Source of the DNA: an uncultured Shimia sp.
Lineage (GTDB): Bacteria > Pseudomonadota > Alphaproteobacteria > Rhodobacterales > Rhodobacteraceae
Length of the DNA stretch: 64,000 nt
Direction of reading: 5' to 3'
NCBI RefSeq assembly: GCF_947493595.1
Contig: NZ_CANLRL010000001.1
Location: forward strand, 186,001 to 250,000
Shown: piece after piece, positions 51,621 through 62,155 of the stretch
How the letters are laid out: each line of letters begins with the position of its first letter
Position numbering within the stretch: the first letter of the stretch is position 1
Translations under genes and position numbers: made by a program
Notes under the pieces: model-generated
Databases searched by the model: none
What the model was told of the DNA's origin: nothing
Seen by the model: only the letters and a program-made list of their open reading frames with translations

Positions 51621-54497
51621 ATGAACGACGGCAGTATTCTGGCTTTTATCGCCATTTTACCATTTCTTGGCGCATTGGTGCCGGGAATTATGATCCGCGC
51701 CGGGCGCAATGCCTGCGCTTCTTTCACTGCCGTTCCAACCGTTTTGGCGCTGATATTGCTGGGCACGCAGGTGCCTGCGGTGATGCGCGGCGAGGTGGTC
51801 AGCACAACCATTGAATGGTTGCCACAGTTAGGCCTCTCGGCAAGCTTTTTTCTGGACGGTTTGGGGCTGTTGTTTGCGGGCATGATCCTTGGGGTTGGCC
51901 TGCTGATCATCCTGTATGCGCGGTTCTACCTGTCCGGTGACGATCCGATGGGGCAGTTCTATACCTATTTGCTGCTGTTCCAAGGCGCGATGCTGGGTAT
52001 TGTTCTGTCCGACAACATCCTGCTTTTGTTGATTTTCTGGGAGTTGACCAGCCTGTCATCCTTCCTGTTGATTGGCTATTGGAAGCACCTGCCGGAGGGT
52101 CGTCAGGGCGCGCGGATGGCGTTGACAGTGACCGGTGCAGGTGGCTTGGCGATGATCGGCGGCATGCTGATCCTTGGCAATATCGTGGGCAGCTACAACC
52201 TGACCGACATTCTGGCGCAGGGCGATGTGATCAAGGCGAGTGAATGGTACATGCCGGCGCTGATCCTGATCCTGATTGGGGCGTTCACGAAGTCCGCCCA
52301 GTTCCCGTTCCACTTCTGGCTGCCACATGCGATGGCTGCGCCAACGCCGGTGTCTGCCTATCTGCACTCTGCAACCATGGTGAAGGCAGGCGTGTTCCTG
52401 ATGGCACGGATGTGGCCTGTTCTGGCGGGCACGGATGCGTGGTTCTATATCGTGGCGACCACCGGTTTGATCACTATGGTGCTCGGCGCGGTGATTGCGC
52501 TGTTTAAAGATGATCTCAAAGGCTTGTTGGCATTTTCGACCGTAAGCCATTTGGGCCTGCTGACCATGTTGTTGGGCTTTGGCACCAAGGCGGCGGCGAT
52601 TGCGGCGGTGTTCCACATCATCAACCACCTGACCTTTAAAGCGGCGTTGTTTATGACCGCCGGGATTGTCGACCATGAGGCGCACACGCGGGACATCAAG
52701 CGGCTGGGTGGTTTGGCGAAACTGATGCCGATCACGGCTATCATCGGCACCATCACCGCGTTGTCGATGGCGGGGACCATTCCGTTAAACGGGTTCATTT
52801 CCAAAGAGATGATGCTCGAAGAAGCAGCGCACACGGTGTGGTATAACAACCCGTGGATTGTGCCGGTTCTGGCGACCTTGGGGGCCTGTTTTTCTGTGGC
52901 GTATTCTTTCCGGTTTATCTTCCACGTGTTTGGTGGGCCGGTGCGCGACGACTACCCGTCCACGCCGCATGATCCGCCCTTTGGGCTCTACGCCGCACCG
53001 GCCTTGTTGACCGTGCTTGTGGTTGCGATTGGTGCGATGCCGTTTTTGGCAGAGCCGTTGGTGACCGTGGCGGCCAATGCGGTCACCGGTTTGGACACAC
53101 ATCCACATCTGAAACTGTGGCACGGTGTGACACCGGCGCTGTGGATGTCTGTGATTGCATTTGCGGTGGGCGGCGTTCTGCTGGCTGTGCATGGCAAGCT
53201 GGACGCGATTTGGCTGCGGATGCCGCGGCCTGAGGCCAAGGCGATTTTCGATGCGATCATGGAAAGCTGTGTGGCGCTGGCGAAAGCCTTTGCCGGTGGC
53301 ACCCATAATGGTGTGATGAGCCGATATCTGGCGCTCTTGGTGGTGGCCGCAGTTGCGGTGGGCGCACATGCCTATTTCACTGGTGGTATCAGCGCGCCAA
53401 CGCGGGAGATCCTGCCGGTGCCGCCCTTGGTTTGGGTTGGCTGGCTTTCTCTTGTGGTGGCGACCTGGCTGGTGGTGAGCCAGCATCGCAACCGCTTCCG
53501 CTCTTTGGTGTTTATCTCGATCATCGGCCTCGTGATCTCGGGCGGGTTTGTCTACCTCTCTGCCCCAGACCTCGCGCTGACGCAGATTTCGGTTGAGACC
53601 GTGACCATCATGTTGCTGCTTTTGGCGCTGTACTTCCTGCCAAAGGATACGCCTGCGGAAAGCACCAACGGCAAGCGTCTGCGCGATGCGGTGGTGGCGA
53701 TTGCCGGTGGTGGCGCGGTGGCCGCTTTGGCGATGGCCTTCCTGACCCGCGATGTGGACAGCATTTCGGCTTATCACCTCGCCAATTCCTACAAAGGGGG
53801 CGGCGGCACCAATGTGGTGAACGTGATCCTCGTGGATTTCCGGGGCTATGATACCTACGGCGAGATCATCGTGCTTGGCATTGCGGGTCTGACGATCTTT
53901 GCGCTGATGGATGCGCTGTTGCGGGGGCCAGCGGCGAAGCGTTTGCGGGATCGGGCGTTCTCTCCTGATCGCTCGCGTGACCGTCACCCGCTGATGATGG
54001 TGGTGGCGACCCGAGCGATGTTGCCAATGGCGGTGATGGTGGGACTCTACATCTTCCTGCGCGGTCACAACCAGCCGGGTGGCGGTTTTGTCGCTGGTCT
54101 GGTGATCTCCATTGCCTTGCTGATGCAGTACATGGCGTCTGGCTTTGCCTGGGCGCAGTTGCGGCAGCGGATCGAGTATCATTCGATGATTGGCTGGGGC
54201 GTGATCATCGCCGGATTGACCGGTGCGGGCGCATGGTTGGCGGGCAAGCCGTTCCTGACCAGTGCTTATGGTTATCTGCATTTCCCACCGATCGAAGAGT
54301 TTGAATGGGCCACGGCGATGGCGTTTGATTTGGGCGTGTTCCTGGCAGTGTTGGGCGCGGTGATGCTGATGCTCTACAGCCTGTCGCGGATTGCGCGGTT
54401 TGCCGGGGAAACCATCAACGTGACCCCTATGGATCACGATCCGTCCGAGGCGCCGGAGGATGGCGCGGACGAGCAAGAACAGAAGGAGGGCCAATGA
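51621..54497 (+). CDS. mrpA: Mrp Na+/H+ antiporter subunit A (MrpA-MrpB fusion)
   Basis: A 958-residue membrane protein. Residues 1-500 are the NuoL-like proton channel (FWELTSLSSFLLIGYWKHL, SAQFPFHFWLPHAMAAPTPVSAYLHSATMVKAG, FNHLTFKAALFMTAGIVDHE-type block). Residues 600-740 form the MrpA-specific extension, and residues 790-935 match MrpB (MLPMAVMVGLYIFLRGHNQPGGGFVAGLVISI). Fusion of A and B is typical of group 2 Mrp systems of alphaproteobacteria (pha1/mnh). The complex exchanges cytosolic Na+ or K+ for H+. SD ACAGGAGGG is strong. Confidence 0.95.
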   Translation: MNDGSILAFIAILPFLGALVPGIMIRAGRNACASFTAVPTVLALILLGTQVPAVMRGEVVSTTIEWLPQLGLSASFFLDGLGLLFAGMILGVGLLIILYARFYLSGDDPMGQFYTYLLLFQGAMLGIVLSDNILLLLIFWELTSLSSFLLIGYWKHLPEGRQGARMALTVTGAGGLAMIGGMLILGNIVGSYNLTDILAQGDVIKASEWYMPALILILIGAFTKSAQFPFHFWLPHAMAAPTPVSAYLHSATMVKAGVFLMARMWPVLAGTDAWFYIVATTGLITMVLGAVIALFKDDLKGLLAFSTVSHLGLLTMLLGFGTKAAAIAAVFHIINHLTFKAALFMTAGIVDHEAHTRDIKRLGGLAKLMPITAIIGTITALSMAGTIPLNGFISKEMMLEEAAHTVWYNNPWIVPVLATLGACFSVAYSFRFIFHVFGGPVRDDYPSTPHDPPFGLYAAPALLTVLVVAIGAMPFLAEPLVTVAANAVTGLDTHPHLKLWHGVTPALWMSVIAFAVGGVLLAVHGKLDAIWLRMPRPEAKAIFDAIMESCVALAKAFAGGTHNGVMSRYLALLVVAAVAVGAHAYFTGGISAPTREILPVPPLVWVGWLSLVVATWLVVSQHRNRFRSLVFISIIGLVISGGFVYLSAPDLALTQISVETVTIMLLLLALYFLPKDTPAESTNGKRLRDAVVAIAGGGAVAALAMAFLTRDVDSISAYHLANSYKGGGGTNVVNVILVDFRGYDTYGEIIVLGIAGLTIFALMDALLRGPAAKRLRDRAFSPDRSRDRHPLMMVVATRAMLPMAVMVGLYIFLRGHNQPGGGFVAGLVISIALLMQYMASGFAWAQLRQRIEYHSMIGWGVIIAGLTGAGAWLAGKPFLTSAYGYLHFPPIEEFEWATAMAFDLGVFLAVLGAVMLMLYSLSRIARFAGETINVTPMDHDPSEAPEDGADEQEQKEGQ

Positions 54498-54498
54498 C

Positions 54499-54861
54499 AT
54501 GGAGATGATTGTTGCCAGTGCCATTGGCGTGCTGACGGCAGGGGGGATTTACCTGATCCTGCGCCTGCGGGCTTTCCCTGTGATCCTCGGGATGGCGTTG
54601 CTGTCTTATGCGGTGAACGTGTTCCTGTTTGCCACCGGTCGTCTGGCGGTGAATGCGCCGCCGATCCTGAACAAATACGCGGATGTCAGCTATTCTGACC
54701 CGCTGCCGCAGGCTTTGGTGCTGACTGCGATTGTGATCAGCTTTGGCATGACGGCAGTCTTGGTAATGATCGCGCTGGGCGCCTACCTTGAGGCGGACAG
54801 CGATGAGATCAACATGACAGACGAAGATGATGCGCAGGACACAGAGGGGCAGGGCGTATGA
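54499..54861 (+). CDS. mrpC: Mrp antiporter subunit C
   Basis: A 120-residue NuoK-like subunit with three helices: VLTAGGIYLILRLRAFPVILGMALLSYAVNVFLF includes the conserved Glu-free loop, then PLPQALVLTAIVISFGMTAVLVMIAL. Start ATG 54499 is one base after the mrpA stop, with GGAGGG upstream; the track start lies inside mrpA. It overlaps mrpD by four bases. Confidence 0.95.
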   Translation: MEMIVASAIGVLTAGGIYLILRLRAFPVILGMALLSYAVNVFLFATGRLAVNAPPILNKYADVSYSDPLPQALVLTAIVISFGMTAVLVMIALGAYLEADSDEINMTDEDDAQDTEGQGV

Positions 54862-56390
54862 ACCACTGGATTATTGCTCCTGTAGTGTTGCCAGCGCTGC
54901 TGGCGCCGGTGATTGCCTATGTGATGCGGCACGACATTAAGCTGGCGCGCTATGCCTCGGTGGCGGGCACGGTGATGCTGGCGGCGATTTCGCTGGGCCT
55001 GCTGGCCACGGCCGCAGATGGCGAGACACATGTTTATTACCTTGGCGACTGGCCGGCGCCCTTTGGCATTGTGCTGGTGCTGGATCGCCTGTCGGCGATG
55101 ATGGTGCTGTTGACGTCGATACTGGCGCTGATTGTGTTGTGGCATGCAATTGCGACGGAGTGGGACAACCGCGGTCGGCACTTTCATGCGCTGTTCCAGT
55201 TCCAGCTGATGGGGGTCTGTGGCGCCTTCCTGACTGGTGATGCGTTCAACCTGTTTGTTTTCTTCGAAGTGCTTCTGATCGCCTCCTATGGTCTGATGAT
55301 CCACGGCGGTGGCAAGGTGCGGCTGAAGGCTGGCCTACAGTATGTGGTGATGAACCTCGCAGGCTCCACGTTGTTTCTGTTTGCGCTTGGGGCGCTTTAT
55401 GCGTCGACTGGCACGCTGAACCTCGCAGACCTGGCTGTGAAAGTGCGGGAACTTCCGGTCGAAGAAGCGGCCATTCTGCGGGTGTCGGCGGTGTTGTTGC
55501 TCATGGTGTTTGCCATCAAGGCGGCGTTGTTTCCGGTGCAGTTCTGGCTGCCCGCGACCTATGCCAATGCACCCGCGCCAGTGGCGGCGCTGTTTGCGAT
55601 CATGACCAAAGTGGGTGCCTACGCGATCATCCGGTTCTACACGCTGGTGTTTGGCCCGGATGTGGCCGCCGTGGACGGTTTGATCGGCAGCTGGGTGATG
55701 CCGGCGGCGGTGATCACCGTGGCAATTGGAGCGATTGGCGTTCTTGGCGCGCGGCGGTTGATGCCGATGCTGTCTTTCGCAGTGGTCGGCTCCATGGGCA
55801 CGCTGTTGCTCGCTGTGGCGGCGTTTACGCCTGAAGCGATTGGCGCAGGGCTGTATTACCTGCTGCACTCGACCTTTGCGGCTGCGGCGCTGTTCCTGCT
55901 TGCGGATCTGGTGGTCACGCGACGCGGTAGCGATGCCTTGAGCGCGCAGCCGCCCATCTATCAGAACGGCCTGTTTGCGGCGTTCTTTTTTGTTGGGGCC
56001 ATTGGCGTGACCGGGATGCCGCCGCTGAGCGGGTTCCTGGGCAAGCTGCTGGTGTTGGACGGTGTGCGAGACATGCCGTGGATGGCCACCGCCTGGGCGG
56101 CGATCCTGATCGGTTCGTTGGTGACCATCGTGGGCTTTGCACGGGCCGGCAGCGTGGTGTTCTGGAAAGCCACGGCCTTGGCCGATCCTGAGGCGGAGGA
56201 GCCAGAAGATGCGGAGCCTATTGGTGTAAATGCGCTGACCGGCGTGAGCTTGTCTCTGGCGGCATTGGTGCTGTTGGCAGTGTTTGCCGGGCCAGTGATG
56301 GGCTATCTGGAGCAAACTTCGGCGCAGTTGTTTGACGTGTCAGCCTATGTTGAGGCGGTGCTTGGGCAGCCTGGGGAGGATCTGAAATGA
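54858..56390 (+). CDS. mrpD: Mrp antiporter subunit D
   Basis: A 510-residue NuoN/M-like channel subunit with about 14 helices. Conserved segments are GDAFNLFVFFEVLLIASYGLMIHGG, AIKAALFPVQFWLPATYANAPAPVAALFAIMTKVGAYAI (with the Lys residues of the proton path) and MPPLSGFLGKLLVLDGV. It forms the second antiporter-like channel of the Mrp complex. Four-base overlaps occur with both neighbours. Confidence 0.96.
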   Translation: MNHWIIAPVVLPALLAPVIAYVMRHDIKLARYASVAGTVMLAAISLGLLATAADGETHVYYLGDWPAPFGIVLVLDRLSAMMVLLTSILALIVLWHAIATEWDNRGRHFHALFQFQLMGVCGAFLTGDAFNLFVFFEVLLIASYGLMIHGGGKVRLKAGLQYVVMNLAGSTLFLFALGALYASTGTLNLADLAVKVRELPVEEAAILRVSAVLLLMVFAIKAALFPVQFWLPATYANAPAPVAALFAIMTKVGAYAIIRFYTLVFGPDVAAVDGLIGSWVMPAAVITVAIGAIGVLGARRLMPMLSFAVVGSMGTLLLAVAAFTPEAIGAGLYYLLHSTFAAAALFLLADLVVTRRGSDALSAQPPIYQNGLFAAFFFVGAIGVTGMPPLSGFLGKLLVLDGVRDMPWMATAWAAILIGSLVTIVGFARAGSVVFWKATALADPEAEEPEDAEPIGVNALTGVSLSLAALVLLAVFAGPVMGYLEQTSAQLFDVSAYVEAVLGQPGEDLK

Positions 56391-56878
56391 GACGGAAACT
56401 TCTACCACACCCGATCTTGAGCCTGACCTTGTTGGTGATCTGGCTGATGCTGGTCAACAAAGTGACGGTTGGCAACGTGCTCTTGGGGGCGATCTTTGGG
56501 GTGATTGTGCCAATTCTGACCGCGCCCTATTGGCCGGGTCGTCCGCGTATCCAGAACTACTTCAAAGTGGTGGAATATGTGCTGGTGGTGCTGTGGGACA
56601 TTGTGGTCGCGAACTTCCACGTCGCCGCGATTATCCTGTTCAAGCGCAACAAGGACATTCACGCCAAGTGGGTTACGGTGCCGCTCGATGTCACATCGCC
56701 TGAGGCAATCACAATTTTGGCAGGCACCATCACAATGACGCCGGGCACGGTGTCGGCGATGTTGTCGGCTGATGGCTCCAGCGTGCTGGTGCATTGTCTG
56801 GATTGTGAAGACCCGGATGCGGTGCGCGATGAGATCAAAAACCGCTACGAGCGCCGGTTGAAGGAGATTTTCTCATGA
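56387..56878 (+). CDS. mrpE: Mrp antiporter subunit E
   Basis: A 163-residue subunit with two N-terminal membrane helices (LPHPILSLTLLVIWLMLVNKV, VLLGAIFGVIVPIL) and a cytosolic domain. The domain carries the family block VTVPLDVTSPEAITILAGTITMTPGT and the final HCLDCEDPDAVRDEI. It is required for assembly or activity of Mrp complexes. Confidence 0.95.
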   Translation: MRRKLLPHPILSLTLLVIWLMLVNKVTVGNVLLGAIFGVIVPILTAPYWPGRPRIQNYFKVVEYVLVVLWDIVVANFHVAAIILFKRNKDIHAKWVTVPLDVTSPEAITILAGTITMTPGTVSAMLSADGSSVLVHCLDCEDPDAVRDEIKNRYERRLKEIFS

Positions 56879-57144
56879 TCACAATGGCTCTCTATTTTGG
56901 CTTTGCCTGCTTTGGGCTTGGCATGTTGATGTGCGTTCTGCGCATCGCCAAAGGCCCCACCGCGGCGGATCGGATATTGGCGCTCGATACGCTTGTGATC
57001 AACGTGATTGCGTTGTTGATCCTTTATGGCGTGCACAAGGGCACAGCGATTTACTACGAAGCCTCCATGTTGGTGGCGATGGTCGGGTTTGTGTCCACGG
57101 TTGCCTACTGCCGCTTTGTGCTGCGCGGCGACATCATCGAGTAA
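56875..57144 (+). CDS. mrpF: Mrp antiporter subunit F
   Basis: An 89-residue protein with three helices and the conserved RIAKGPTAADRILALDTLVINVIALLILYG segment, whose Asp is implicated in ion translocation. It overlaps mrpE by four bases and precedes mrpG by 11. Confidence 0.95.
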   Translation: MITMALYFGFACFGLGMLMCVLRIAKGPTAADRILALDTLVINVIALLILYGVHKGTAIYYEASMLVAMVGFVSTVAYCRFVLRGDIIE

Positions 57145-57155
57145 GGGAGAGACAA

Positions 57156-57524
57156 ATGTTTGCAGAAATCCTTGTGTCCTTCTTCATCGTGCTGGCGGGT
57201 GTGTTTGGGCTGGTCGGCAGCTTTGGCATGCTGAAGCTCAAAGACACCATGCAGCGCCTACATGCCCCCACCAAGGCGACCACACTTGGGGTTGGCGGGG
57301 TGCTGATTGCCTCGATGCTCTACTTCCTACTGGTGAAAGGCACCCTGTCGTTTCATGAGCTTTTGATCACCATCTTCCTGTTCCTGACCGCACCGGTGAG
57401 CGCGCATTTCGTTGCCAAGACATACATTCAGGCCAAGATGAAGCCGGAGGAGTTGCCAGGCTCGGACGGGGAGTTTGGTTGGGCGATCTATGATGATCCG
57501 CCAGCCTATTACGACAACGATTGA
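57156..57524 (+). CDS. mrpG: Mrp antiporter subunit G
   Basis: A 122-residue subunit with three helices and the family motifs FGLVGSFGMLKLKDTMQRLHAPTKATTLGVGG and LFLTAPVSAHFVAKTYIQ. The tail is acidic and tyrosine-rich. The track ORF begins inside mrpF; ATG 57156 follows AAGGGAGA. It completes the six-gene Mrp operon and is followed by a strong terminator. Confidence 0.95.
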   Translation: MFAEILVSFFIVLAGVFGLVGSFGMLKLKDTMQRLHAPTKATTLGVGGVLIASMLYFLLVKGTLSFHELLITIFLFLTAPVSAHFVAKTYIQAKMKPEELPGSDGEFGWAIYDDPPAYYDND

Positions 57525-57549
57525 TCGGTTTGGTCTCATGAAGATCTTA

Positions 57550-57578
57550 AAAAACGCGCCCCACGTCGGCGCGTTTTT
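57550..57578 (+). terminator. Rho-independent terminator of the mrp operon
   Basis: An 11-bp stem (AAAAACGCGCC / GGCGCGTTTTT) with a seven-base loop ends in T-runs. Confidence 0.9.
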
Positions 57579-57719
57579 GCTTTTTCTGCCAGATGCTTGG
57601 CATTTGTGGTTAACGCACGCTTGCCGCTTGCGGCGGGCCATGTTTCTATGGCGTGAATTGTCATGTGATCACCGCCGTTGCATTTGGCCCTGATCTCCAA
57701 GCCATTGGGATAAGACACC

Positions 57720-58856
57720 ATGAAGTTTCCGATTTTCACTCCACTGTCAGCGGCCATGCTCTCGGCGAGCCTTTTGGCGTCCAGTGCCATGGCACAAGAT
57801 GCCGCATCCCCAAAAGTTGCGATTGCGGCGGCTTACACGGATGAGCTGGTCGATGAGGTCATTTTCATCGGCAAAGGGGAAGCCGTGGACAAGGTCGATC
57901 TTGTCGCGCGGGTAAGTGGGTTTGTTGAAAAAATTCACGGTCTGGATGGAGATGAAGTTGCGGCGGGAGACCTGTTGTTTGAGATCGAGCCGGAGGTCTA
58001 TCAGGCGGCAGTTGATGCGCGCAAAGCGGATCTGTCTCAAGCGGAAGCCAATCTGCGTCTGAGCGAAGTGGAACTGGTCCGCAAAACTGAGCTGTTTGAG
58101 CGTGATGTGGGTACTGAGGCGGATCGCGACGTGGCCGTTGCTGACAACGAAGTGGCTAAAGCGCAGGTGGAAATTGCCAAAGCGGCTATTGCACAGGCGC
58201 AGTTGGATTTGGATTACACCAAAATCCACGCTCCGTTTGATGGGCGCATTGGGCGGTCCAATGTCAGTGTGGGCGAGTTGGTGGGGCCAAACAGTGCGTC
58301 GCTGATCAACATTGTGCGCACAGCACCGATCTTTGTGGAGTTCTCGCTCACTGAAAAGCAATTGGTGGAAGTGATGGAGCATCACGAAGCCGAGCTTCAG
58401 GAACTGGCTGACAAGGAGAAGGCACCGAAAGTTTACGCCATTTTGCCAAACGGGGACGAGCTCGAAGAAGTTGGACAGGTGGTTTTTGTAGACAACCGGA
58501 TCAACCCCGCCACGGGCACCATCACCTTGCGAGCAGAGTTTGAAAACGCGCGTGGGTTGCTGCTGGACGGGGCGTTCCTGAACATCCGTATTGCCAGCGC
58601 GGCACCAAGTCAGGTGTTGATGATCCCACAGGCGGCCGTGCAGCGCGATCAGCGTGGTGATTTTGTGCTGGTTGTTGGCCAACAGCAGACTGTGGAGCAA
58701 CGCTACGTGACGCTGGGTCGTCAGGTTGAGGCGGCTGTGGTTGTTGAGGATGGCATGCGGGAAGGCGAATCCGTGATTGTCGAAGGCCTGCAACGTGTGC
58801 GCCCCGGTGTGACCGTGGATGCCGTGCTGGCCGGTCAGTCGACAGAGGAGCAGTAA
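57720..58856 (+). CDS. RND efflux periplasmic adaptor (MFP subunit)
   Basis: A 378-residue membrane-fusion protein. Signal peptide (SAAMLSASLLASSAMAQ), barrel-sandwich half motif RVSGFVEKIHGLDGDEVAAGDLLFEIEP, an alpha-hairpin coiled coil (about 100-160), then LDYTKIHAPFDGRIGRSNVSVGELV closing the lipoyl domain, and beta-barrel and proximal domains. It lacks a lipobox. It couples the downstream RND pump to an outer-membrane channel that is not encoded here. Three bases separate it from the pump gene. Confidence 0.93.
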   Translation: MKFPIFTPLSAAMLSASLLASSAMAQDAASPKVAIAAAYTDELVDEVIFIGKGEAVDKVDLVARVSGFVEKIHGLDGDEVAAGDLLFEIEPEVYQAAVDARKADLSQAEANLRLSEVELVRKTELFERDVGTEADRDVAVADNEVAKAQVEIAKAAIAQAQLDLDYTKIHAPFDGRIGRSNVSVGELVGPNSASLINIVRTAPIFVEFSLTEKQLVEVMEHHEAELQELADKEKAPKVYAILPNGDELEEVGQVVFVDNRINPATGTITLRAEFENARGLLLDGAFLNIRIASAAPSQVLMIPQAAVQRDQRGDFVLVVGQQQTVEQRYVTLGRQVEAAVVVEDGMREGESVIVEGLQRVRPGVTVDAVLAGQSTEEQ

Positions 58857-58859
58857 CCC

Positions 58860-61800
58860 GTGTTTTCAGCGATCTTCATCCAGCGCCCCAAAACGGCGTT
58901 TGTGATTTCCCTGGTGCTCTCCATTATGGGGTTCATCGGGTATAACACGCTTCCAGTGGAGCAGTTTCCGGACATCACCCCCCCTGTGGTGACAGTGTCG
59001 ACCAACTACACCGGGGCCAACTCTGAAACGGTGGAAAACACCGTCGCCGCGCCAATCGAGGCGCAAGTGAACGGTGTGGATGACATGATTTATATGTCGT
59101 CTGATAGTACAGATACGGGGTCTTACAACCTGTCGGTGACGTTTGAAGTGGGCACAGACCCGGACATCGCCTCGGTGAACGTGCAGAACCGCGTGGCACA
59201 GGCCACTGCGCAACTGCCAACCGAGGTGACCAATAGCGGGGTGGTGACACAGAAGTCCTCCACCAACATGCTGTTGATTGTGACTTTGGCATCCCCAAAC
59301 GGCACCTACGACGAGGTGTTTTTGTCCAATTACGCTTCTATCAATCTGCGTGACGCACTGGCGCGCGTGAAGGGCGTTGGTAAAGCGGACGTGATGACCA
59401 ACTTTGAATACTCCATGCGGATGTGGATGGATCCAGACCGCATGGCGGGACTCGGTTTGACGCCCGGCGATCTGGTTGCGGCCATTCGTGAGCAGAACCT
59501 TGAGGTGTCCGCCGGTCAGATCGGCACGCCGCCAATCCCGACTGGTCAGCAGTTTCAATACACCATCAAATCCAAAGGCCGTTTGACCACGGTGAAGGAA
59601 TTTGAAGAGATTGTGCTGCGGACCGGCGAAGCAGGCAGCATAGTGCGTATGAAAGACGTTGCGCGTGTCGAATTGGGCGCAAACTACTACAACGCGTCTG
59701 GTCGGGCCGACGGCAACCCAGCGACGGTTTTGGCGATTTATCAGGCGCCAGGTGAAAACGCTTTGGCGGTTGCTGATGCTGTAAAGGCTGAAGTGGAGCG
59801 GCTCTCCAGCGCCTTCCCGGATGATGTGGAATATGCCATTCCTTATGACAGTACGCTGTTTGTGGAACAATCGCTGAGCGATGTGGTTTCGACCCTGATC
59901 TTGACCTTCATTCTTGTGATCTCGGTTGTATTTGTCTTTCTGGGCAATGTGCGGGCGACCGCCATTCCGGCGGTGGCCATTCCTGTGTCTTTGATTGGCA
60001 CGTTTGCGTTCCTGCTGCTGTTTGGCATGTCGCTAAACACGATCTCGCTGTTCGCTCTGGTGTTGGCTATCGGGATCGTGGTGGATGACGCCATCGTGGT
60101 GGTGGAGAACGTCGAGCGGATCATTGCGGAAGAGGGGCTTTCGGCTGCGGACGCAACCCGCAAAGCCATGGGGCAAATCACCGGTCCGGTGATTGCCACC
60201 ACCCTGGTTTTGCTGGCGGTGTTTGTGCCGGTGACGTTTATGCCCGGCATCACCGGACGTTTGTACACGCAGTTTGCCGTGACCATTTCGACCGCGGTGG
60301 TGATTTCGTCAATCAACGCGTTGACACTGTCTCCGGCGCTTTGCTCGCTGATTTTGAAAGCACGTGATCCAGGTGGCCCCAAAGGGGTGATGGCGGTGTT
60401 TGAAAAAGGTGTGGACGGAGCACGGGGGGCTTATGTCGGCGTTGTGCGTCGCTTTGTGCGTATTCCGATCCTGGCAATTGTTGTGCTGGTGGGGATAATG
60501 GTTGGTTCTGGCACGTTGATGAAGACCATCCCGGCCGGCTTTATCCCATTGGAAGACAACGGCACGCTGTTTGTGGATGTTCAGCTGCCGGATGCAGCGT
60601 CGCTTGAGCGGACCGAGACCGTGACGGCCCGTTTGAATGAGCAGTTGATGGAACTCCCTGGCGTGGCCGGCTCTGTGCTGGTGAACGGCTTTAGTTTGCT
60701 CAACGGTTCCGGATCTAACGGGGCAATGATCATTTTGAACCTTGAACCTTGGGACGATCGGCAGACGGATGAGTTGAGCGCGGATGGGATTTTGGCGAAG
60801 GTCTACGGTGTTGCGAACCAGGAGATTTCCGCCAGCGTGATTGCCTTCAACCCGCCGCCAATTTCCGGACTCGGCTTGAGTGCTGGTGTGGAAATGAAAG
60901 TGCAACAAACCGGTGGCGGTTCGGCACAAGACCTCTCGGCGGCGATTGGTTCCTTGGTGTATGCGGCCAACCAGCGCCCGGAGATGGCACAGAGCTACTC
61001 CACCTTCCGCGCGAACGTGCCCAAGGTCTATGTGGATCTGGATCGTGAAAAGGCCAAGTCTCTCAATGTGTCGATCTCTGACGTGTTCACGACGTTGCAA
61101 GGCTATATGGGCTCGATCTATGTGAACGACTTCAACCTGTTTGGTCGGGTGTACCGCGTGATGATCCAGGCGGATGGCGAGTTCCGCTCTCAGGTCGAAG
61201 ACATCAATGCGCTTTATGTGCGCTCTCAAACCGGTGAAATGGTGCCCATGGGCACATTGGTAAACGTGCGCAATGAGTTGGGGCCGGTGGCCTTGAACCG
61301 TTACAACATGTTCCGTTCTGCCACGGTAACGGGTGTGCCAAAAGAAGGTCTGTCGACTGGCGATGCGATCCGCGTGCTGGAAGAGGAGGCGGCGAATGCG
61401 CTGCCGCCGGGCTACAGCTTTGAGTGGACCGGGACAGCGCAGCAACAACAGTCCGGTAGCGGGCTTGTGATCATCATCCTGATTATGGCGGTGGTCTTCG
61501 CTTACCTGTTCCTAGTGGCCCAGTATGAAAGCTGGACCATGCCGGTGGGCATTTTGCTCTCCGTGTCTGTGGCGTTGTTTGGCGCCCTTGCAGCGGTGGC
61601 TGTGTCAGGCGGGGATGTGAACCTCTATACTCAGATCGGGATGATCATGTTGATTGGCCTGGCCTCCAAAAACGCCATTCTCATCGTGGAATTTGCGATG
61701 GAGCGGCGGGCCGCCGGGTTGAGCATCAAGGAGGCCGCGATTGAGGCCGCCAGTCAGCGTTTCCGCGCGGTGATGATGACAGCGCTGTCGTTCCTGTTGG

Positions 61801-61997
61801 GCGTGGTGCCATTGCTGGTGGCCAACGGCGCTGGTGCGGCCAGCCAGAAAGCGATCGGTGTGGCTGTGTTTGGCGGTATGTTGGCGGCGACAGTGATTGG
61901 CGTCATCATCGTGCCCATCCTCTATGTGCTGCTGCAAGGCGTGCGCGAATGGGTCAAAGGCACCAACAAGCAAGTGGTGCCGTCAGACGCGGCTTAA
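58860..61997 (+). CDS. RND multidrug efflux permease (HAE1/AcrB type)
   Basis: A 1045-residue inner-membrane proton/drug antiporter with 12 helices and two large periplasmic loops. The N-terminus [22 protein letters not shown] is typical. TM4 carries the proton-relay Asp pair in [18 protein letters not shown]10 the Lys in [15 protein letters not shown], and the porter domain GSNGAMIIL-type segments. It starts with GTG. Likely substrates are amphiphilic drugs or bile-salt-like compounds, but specificity is not readable. No regulator gene is adjacent. Confidence 0.95.
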   Translation: MFSAIFIQRPKTAFVISLVLSIMGFIGYNTLPVEQFPDITPPVVTVSTNYTGANSETVENTVAAPIEAQVNGVDDMIYMSSDSTDTGSYNLSVTFEVGTDPDIASVNVQNRVAQATAQLPTEVTNSGVVTQKSSTNMLLIVTLASPNGTYDEVFLSNYASINLRDALARVKGVGKADVMTNFEYSMRMWMDPDRMAGLGLTPGDLVAAIREQNLEVSAGQIGTPPIPTGQQFQYTIKSKGRLTTVKEFEEIVLRTGEAGSIVRMKDVARVELGANYYNASGRADGNPATVLAIYQAPGENALAVADAVKAEVERLSSAFPDDVEYAIPYDSTLFVEQSLSDVVSTLILTFILVISVVFVFLGNVRATAIPAVAIPVSLIGTFAFLLLFGMSLNTISLFALVLAIGIVVDDAIVVVENVERIIAEEGLSAADATRKAMGQITGPVIATTLVLLAVFVPVTFMPGITGRLYTQFAVTISTAVVISSINALTLSPALCSLILKARDPGGPKGVMAVFEKGVDGARGAYVGVVRRFVRIPILAIVVLVGIMVGSGTLMKTIPAGFIPLEDNGTLFVDVQLPDAASLERTETVTARLNEQLMELPGVAGSVLVNGFSLLNGSGSNGAMIILNLEPWDDRQTDELSADGILAKVYGVANQEISASVIAFNPPPISGLGLSAGVEMKVQQTGGGSAQDLSAAIGSLVYAANQRPEMAQSYSTFRANVPKVYVDLDREKAKSLNVSISDVFTTLQGYMGSIYVNDFNLFGRVYRVMIQADGEFRSQVEDINALYVRSQTGEMVPMGTLVNVRNELGPVALNRYNMFRSATVTGVPKEGLSTGDAIRVLEEEAANALPPGYSFEWTGTAQQQQSGSGLVIIILIMAVVFAYLFLVAQYESWTMPVGILLSVSVALFGALAAVAVSGGDVNLYTQIGMIMLIGLASKNAILIVEFAMERRAAGLSIKEAAIEAASQRFRAVMMTALSFLLGVVPLLVANGAGAASQKAIGVAVFGGMLAATVIGVIIVPILYVLLQGVREWVKGTNKQVVPSDAA

Positions 61998-62027
61998 ACC
62001 GCTCTGAACACCAACGTAAACATAGTC

Positions 62028-62072
62028 TGTGGCGGCACATACCTTTGACGGGTTGCCGCCACAGTGCGTTTT
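62028..62072 (+). terminator. Terminator of the RND efflux operon
   Basis: A perfect 10-bp stem (TGTGGCGGCA / TGCCGCCACA) with a 16-base loop is followed shortly by TTTT. Confidence 0.7.
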
Positions 62073-62155
62073 GGACCGGGTGTTGTTTCGGTGACGCGTG
62101 GATTTTGGAACCCTGGAGGCGCCGTGGCAGTCGAATGGCGGAAGGTCAGAAAAAC

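Noticed and set aside
52785-54524. 579-residue minus-strand ORF opposite mrpA
   Set aside because: Composition is His/Arg/Gln-rich with no recognisable domain, and it is the exact antisense of a well-conserved gene; it is a GC-frame shadow.
60309-61448. 379-residue minus-strand ORF inside the RND pump gene
   Set aside because: Antisense shadow of a conserved transporter, with no family signature.
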